Below are positions 7,528-10,060 of a DNA stretch of 10,060 nt, one piece after another; within the stretch, counting starts at the first letter, position 1, and the number at the start of each line of letters is the position of its first letter. The stretch comes from Azovibrio restrictus (GTDB lineage Bacteria > Pseudomonadota > Gammaproteobacteria > Burkholderiales > Rhodocyclaceae): NCBI GenBank assembly GCA_003252145.1, contig QKDJ01000222.1, positions 1 through 10,060 on the forward strand. The letters are read 5' to 3'. A model generated the notes under the pieces. That model was given only the letters and a program-made list of their open reading frames with translations, had not been told where the DNA came from and searched no databases. A program made the translations under genes and the position numbers.

Positions 7528-8036
7528 CAGAGCTTCTTTTCCATCACATAGTCGTCCATGACAAAACCACCGCCGATGTCATCAACAATGGCTTCCCGCA
7601 CCGCAAAACCGTACTTGCGATAGGAGCCGATGGCCTTCTCGTTGCGCTTGTTCACCGCCAGGATCACGCAGGGATAACCCAGCTTCTTCGCCCGCTCGGC
7701 CACGTGGGCAATCAGGGCGCCGCCCACACCCTGACGCTGCATGTCGGGATGGATGTAGAGCTTGTCCAGCTTGAACTCGCCCTTGTAGATTTCGCTGAAG
7801 GCAAAGCCAATACGCCGATCACCGACAAAGGCCTGGTCCAGCCACTTGTCCGCATCTTCCAGATCGTCATAGAGCCGCTCATGGCCGTAACGCTGCTCCA
7901 GCATGAAATCAATCTGCTCCTGGGTGATGATGCCAGGATAGGAAGCCTGCCAGATTTCCCGGGCCAGGGCCGAAATGGCGGGTACATCGGGAGGGGTAAC
8001 CGGCGTGATGTCGATCTGCTGCGTGACAGTGCTCAT
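7527..8036 (-). CDS. GNAT-family N-acetyltransferase
   Basis: The 169-residue protein has the GNAT fold signatures. Motif A is [16 protein letters not shown] (residues 93-108), with the acetyl-CoA pyrophosphate-binding QRQGVG loop, and motif B is [13 protein letters not shown] (132-144). An N-terminal region with [23 protein letters not shown] resembles members that acetylate small amines, polyamines or protein N-termini, but the substrate cannot be told. It is packed into the operon: its ATG is 2 nt after the stop of the acyltransferase gene, and its stop shares one base with dapF. An AGGA about 10 nt before the ATG could serve as ribosome binding site. The family is secure; the target is unknown. 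Confidence 0.92.
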   Translation of the reverse strand: MSTVTQQIDITPVTPPDVPAISALAREIWQASYPGIITQEQIDFMLEQRYGHERLYDDLEDADKWLDQAFVGDRRIGFAFSEIYKGEFKLDKLYIHPDMQRQGVGGALIAHVAERAKKLGYPCVILAVNKRNEKAIGSYRKYGFAVREAIVDDIGGGFVMDDYVMEKKL

Positions 8037-8038
8037 GT

Positions 8039-8926
8039 TCAGTAAATCCTAGATTCGCCCCGTACCGGGCGGGTCTTGAAACGTTTATGCAGCCAGAAAT
8101 ACTGTTCCGGCATGGTCAGCACCTGGGCCTCGATGAACTGGTTCATGAAGTAGGTATCCGCTTCCACGCTTTCTCCCGGGAAATTTTCCCAGGGAGGCAG
8201 CAATTCCACCTCGTAACCATCAGGTACCAGACGGGTAATGCAGGGCACCACCTTGGCCCCCGTGGCCCGGACCAGTCGGGAAACACCCGTGATGGTAGCA
8301 GCCTGAACCCCGAAAAAGGGGATGAAAATGGATTCCTTACGACCAAAATCCATGTCAGGCAGGTAGTAGAAGGGCATCCCCTCCTTCATGGCCTTCAAGG
8401 CCCGGCGCATGCCATCCTGGCGAGAGAGCAGCAGGGGCCCGTTGAAGCGCAGGCGCCCTCCCAACAGAACAGCATTGAAGACAGGGTTTTTCTGATTGGA
8501 ATAGACGCTGACCAGGGGTGTGCTCATGGTCATCATCGCCCCCCCCGCATCCAGGCCCACAAAGTGGGGCGCCAGGATCAAGGTTGGACACCCATCTTCC
8601 CGCTTCAGGTATTCAGCCCCCTTCAGGCGGATGATGCGCTCCAGCCGAGCCCGGGGCGCCCACCAGAACAGGGTTCTATCCAGCAAAGCCTGGGCAAAGA
8701 CGAGGAAATGTCGACGCAGGACCCGTCCACGTTGGGCTTTGGTCCATTGGGGAAAGCACAGGTCCAGATTGATGCGGGCAATACGCCGGCGCTCCCGCCC
8801 CAGGAGGAACAGCAACCAACCAAGGCACCATCCCAGACCTCGCAACAGCGGCAGAGGCAACCAGTGCAATAGCCACAACAGGCCCAAGCCGGCGTAAGAA
8901 AAAAGGTACTGAAAGAAATGTTTCAT
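8039..8926 (-). CDS. LpxL/HtrB-family lipid A acyltransferase (HX4D type)
   Basis: The 295-residue protein starts at ATG 8924-8926. This start is chosen because it makes a 4-nt ATGA overlap with the stop of the upstream acyltransferase gene; a TTG at 8935 in frame would add only three residues. A hydrophobic N-terminus (FFQYLFSYAGLGLLWLLHWL, residues 5-24) should anchor it in the inner membrane. The catalytic HX4D motif is HFVGLD (121-126), followed by the substrate-binding LPDMDFG (189-195), FIPFFG (201-206) and, near the end, QYFWLHKRFKTRP. The family transfers acyl chains from acyl-ACP to Kdo2-lipid IVA. It is the second of two such genes in tandem; which one adds the primary lauroyl-type and which the later chain cannot be decided. 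A run of eight G residues follows the catalytic motif (8539-8546). Confidence 0.93.
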   Translation of the reverse strand: MKHFFQYLFSYAGLGLLWLLHWLPLPLLRGLGWCLGWLLFLLGRERRRIARINLDLCFPQWTKAQRGRVLRRHFLVFAQALLDRTLFWWAPRARLERIIRLKGAEYLKREDGCPTLILAPHFVGLDAGGAMMTMSTPLVSVYSNQKNPVFNAVLLGGRLRFNGPLLLSRQDGMRRALKAMKEGMPFYYLPDMDFGRKESIFIPFFGVQAATITGVSRLVRATGAKVVPCITRLVPDGYEVELLPPWENFPGESVEADTYFMNQFIEAQVLTMPEQYFWLHKRFKTRPVRGESRIY

Positions 8927-9774
8927 GTGGAACAAGACTCCGGCGGCGCTTCTGCACCGGAAGGTCTCTTGTAACGGTTATAGCCCCAGAGATACTGGGT
9001 CGGGCACTGGCGGATCAAGGTCTCGATTTCGTGATTGATCTGCTGGGCCCGGGCCTGGGTATCACCTTCCAGAGGCGCTGTTGGCGGGTGGAAATGCAGG
9101 CGATAGCCCTTACCACCCGGCAAGCGCTCGCCCCAGGCCATCAGGACCGTGGCCCCGGTCTCCGAAAGGCGGGCCGCCAGGGTCATGGTGTAGGCCGGAC
9201 GACCAAAGAAATCCAGCCACACCCCTTCACCCATCTTGGGCGCCTGATCCGGCAACATACCCACGGCCTCCCCCTTCTTCAGGGCCTTGATCAGGGCGCG
9301 CACCCCGGACAGGTCTGCAGGGGCCAGATGCAGGTGCTCCCGCTTGCGTCCCTGCAGGATCATCTGTTGCAGACTTTCATGCTTGGGGGGGCGGTAGAGC
9401 ACGGTAATTTCATTGAAGGAGGACAGGTACTGGGCCGTGATCTCAAAACAGCCCAGATGGGGGGTCAAGAACAGAATGCCCCGTCCCGCCGCCTTGGCCT
9501 GCTCCACATAATCCCGCCCTTCAACCTCCACGGCCTGGGCATTGGTTTCATCCAGGGTACGCATCCAGATGCGGGCCAGTTCCAAAGCCTGTTTGCCCGC
9601 TTCGGCTACTGCCTGACCAGTCAGACGGGGATCGATACCGGCCTGGGCCATGTTGGCTTTCAGGTTACGGCGATAACGGGGAGAGGCCAGATAGGCCAGC
9701 CAGCCCGCCCATGCACCCAGGCGATGAACCCAGAGCAAAGGCAGATGACTTAAAAGACGAAAAAGAAAGACCAT
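8923..9774 (-). CDS. LpxL/HtrB-family lipid A acyltransferase (HX4E type), first gene of the operon
   Basis: The 283-residue protein begins MVFLFRLLSHLPLLWVHRLG, a membrane-anchor N-terminus. It carries the HX4E acyltransferase motif HLGCFE (residues 106-111), the later LPDQAP (174-179) and DFFGRPAYT (188-196) segments, and QYLWGYNRYKRP near the C-terminus, all typical of the lysophospholipid/lipid A acyltransferase family. It is clearly a divergent paralogue of the next gene. The ATG at 9772-9774 has no good Shine-Dalgarno, but a strong promoter lies 40-70 bp upstream. It is the first gene of a six-gene minus-strand operon, transcribed away from metK; metK next to lipid A acyltransferase genes is, as I recall, common in betaproteobacteria. 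The acyl chain and the position on lipid A are not decidable from sequence. Confidence 0.92.
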   Translation of the reverse strand: MVFLFRLLSHLPLLWVHRLGAWAGWLAYLASPRYRRNLKANMAQAGIDPRLTGQAVAEAGKQALELARIWMRTLDETNAQAVEVEGRDYVEQAKAAGRGILFLTPHLGCFEITAQYLSSFNEITVLYRPPKHESLQQMILQGRKREHLHLAPADLSGVRALIKALKKGEAVGMLPDQAPKMGEGVWLDFFGRPAYTMTLAARLSETGATVLMAWGERLPGGKGYRLHFHPPTAPLEGDTQARAQQINHEIETLIRQCPTQYLWGYNRYKRPSGAEAPPESCST

Positions 9775-9813
9775 GACGCCGGAGGGCTTGATGAAAAAGG
9801 GAAAAGGGTTAAG

Positions 9814-9842
9814 ATTATCAACTCGCCGAGTTAAAGAGACAA
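9814..9842 (-). promoter_or_regulatory. Promoter of the lpxL-lpxL-GNAT-dapF-DUF484-xerC operon, with internal palindrome
   Basis: On the minus strand, TTGTCT (9842-9837) and GATAAT (9819-9814) are separated by exactly 17 nt; they match the -35 and -10 consensus in four and five of six positions. Transcription would start near 9807, about 33 nt before the ATG at 9774. The spacer holds the palindrome AACTC-GCC-GAGTT (9820-9832), directly next to the -10. A repressor binding there would block the promoter; that is inference. Confidence 0.6.
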
Positions 9843-9880
9843 CTTGCAGGGCGATTCATAAATACTGCTAAAGCGTCACC

Positions 9881-9930
9881 GCTCCAGGGTCAGAGCCGGT
9901 AACGCCGGATAGACACCCGACCCCTAGGAG
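9881..9930 (+). promoter_or_regulatory. Possible Shine-Dalgarno-sequestering hairpin in the metK leader
   Basis: CTCC (9882-9885) and GGGTC (9887-9891) can pair with GGAG (9927-9930) and GACCC (9919-9923), leaving a small internal loop (A against CTA). The closed region contains a second small stem, CCGG-TAACG-CCGG (9896-9908). The outer helix buries the metK Shine-Dalgarno AGGAG (9926-9930), five nt before the ATG. The pairing is read directly from sequence; a regulatory role is inference. I do not recognise any known SAM or SAH riboswitch core here. No convincing plus-strand promoter was found between 9775 and 9880. Confidence 0.4.
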
Positions 9931-9935
9931 TACCC

Positions 9936-10060
9936 ATGAGCGATTATCTCTTCACTTCGGAATCCGTCTCCGAAGGCCATCCCGACAAGGTCGCTGACCA
10001 GATTTCCGATGCCATCCTGGATGCCATCCTGAGCCAGGACCCTACTGCCCGCGTGGCTGC
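9936..10060 (+). CDS. metK: S-adenosylmethionine synthetase, N-terminal part
   Basis: Only the first 41 codons and part of the next are in the window. The protein starts [21 protein letters not shown], which holds the invariant [11 protein letters not shown] motif; His15 lies in the ATP-binding site. MetK makes S-adenosylmethionine from methionine and ATP in the cytoplasm and so feeds methyltransferases such as RlmI. The ATG at 9936 follows an excellent Shine-Dalgarno, AGGAG, at 9926-9930. The gene is divergent from the lipid A acyltransferase operon across a 161-bp gap. Identification is certain; the rest of the gene lies to the right of the window. Confidence 0.98.
   Translation, partial: MSDYLFTSESVSEGHPDKVADQISDAILDAILSQDPTARVA

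Noticed and set aside
8927..8935. A TTG start for the second acyltransferase, three codons upstream
   Set aside because: The ATG at 8926 forms the standard 4-nt overlap with the preceding stop codon, like other junctions in this operon.
9831..9872. A metK promoter using TTGCAG (9844-9849) or GAGACA (9836-9841)
   Set aside because: No -10 with more than half of the consensus lies at an acceptable 16-18 nt spacing, so the metK promoter is left uncalled.
9843..9935. A known SAM or SAH riboswitch before metK
   Set aside because: I could not find the conserved core of the SAH class, SAM-II or other SAM classes as I remember them; only the Shine-Dalgarno-pairing hairpin is supported, and it is listed as such.

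Overview
The window looks like chromosomal housekeeping DNA from a GC-rich betaproteobacterium, probably of the Rhodocyclales (Azospira/Dechloromonas-like). That placement is an inference from gene order (metK, two LpxL-family acyltransferases, dapF, DUF484, xerC), from the G+C-rich codon use and from the protein sequences; no rRNA or tRNA is present to test it. I see no mobile element, CRISPR array, phage gene or defence island. Most genes are familiar.

Layout: the left edge carries the 5' end of mnmG on the minus strand. A 184-bp gap with a strong dyad separates it from a divergent plus-strand gene (453-2183) for a response regulator fused to a long TPR-like solenoid. That gene converges, with only 7 bp between stop codons, on a minus-strand pair read as rlmI then a ClC-type chloride/proton antiporter; the two are 3 nt apart. 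Upstream of rlmI is a very small minus-strand gene (4833-4982) for a 49-residue, strongly basic protein. It has its own good promoter, Shine-Dalgarno sequence and rho-independent terminator.

From 9774 down to 5064 lies one tightly packed minus-strand operon: LpxL-family acyltransferase, second LpxL-family acyltransferase, GNAT acetyltransferase, dapF, DUF484 gene, xerC. Most junctions overlap by 1-4 nt or are 2 nt apart, and a good promoter lies at 9814-9842. The operon joins outer-membrane lipid A acylation, the lysine/peptidoglycan precursor meso-DAP and chromosome dimer resolution, so it is an envelope and cell-cycle unit. Divergent from it is the 5' end of metK (plus strand, from 9936). 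The metK leader can fold into a hairpin that pairs its Shine-Dalgarno sequence.

The best candidates for something undescribed are the 49-residue basic protein unit, the Shine-Dalgarno-sequestering metK leader, and the altered acidic pocket in the receiver domain of the TPR response regulator.
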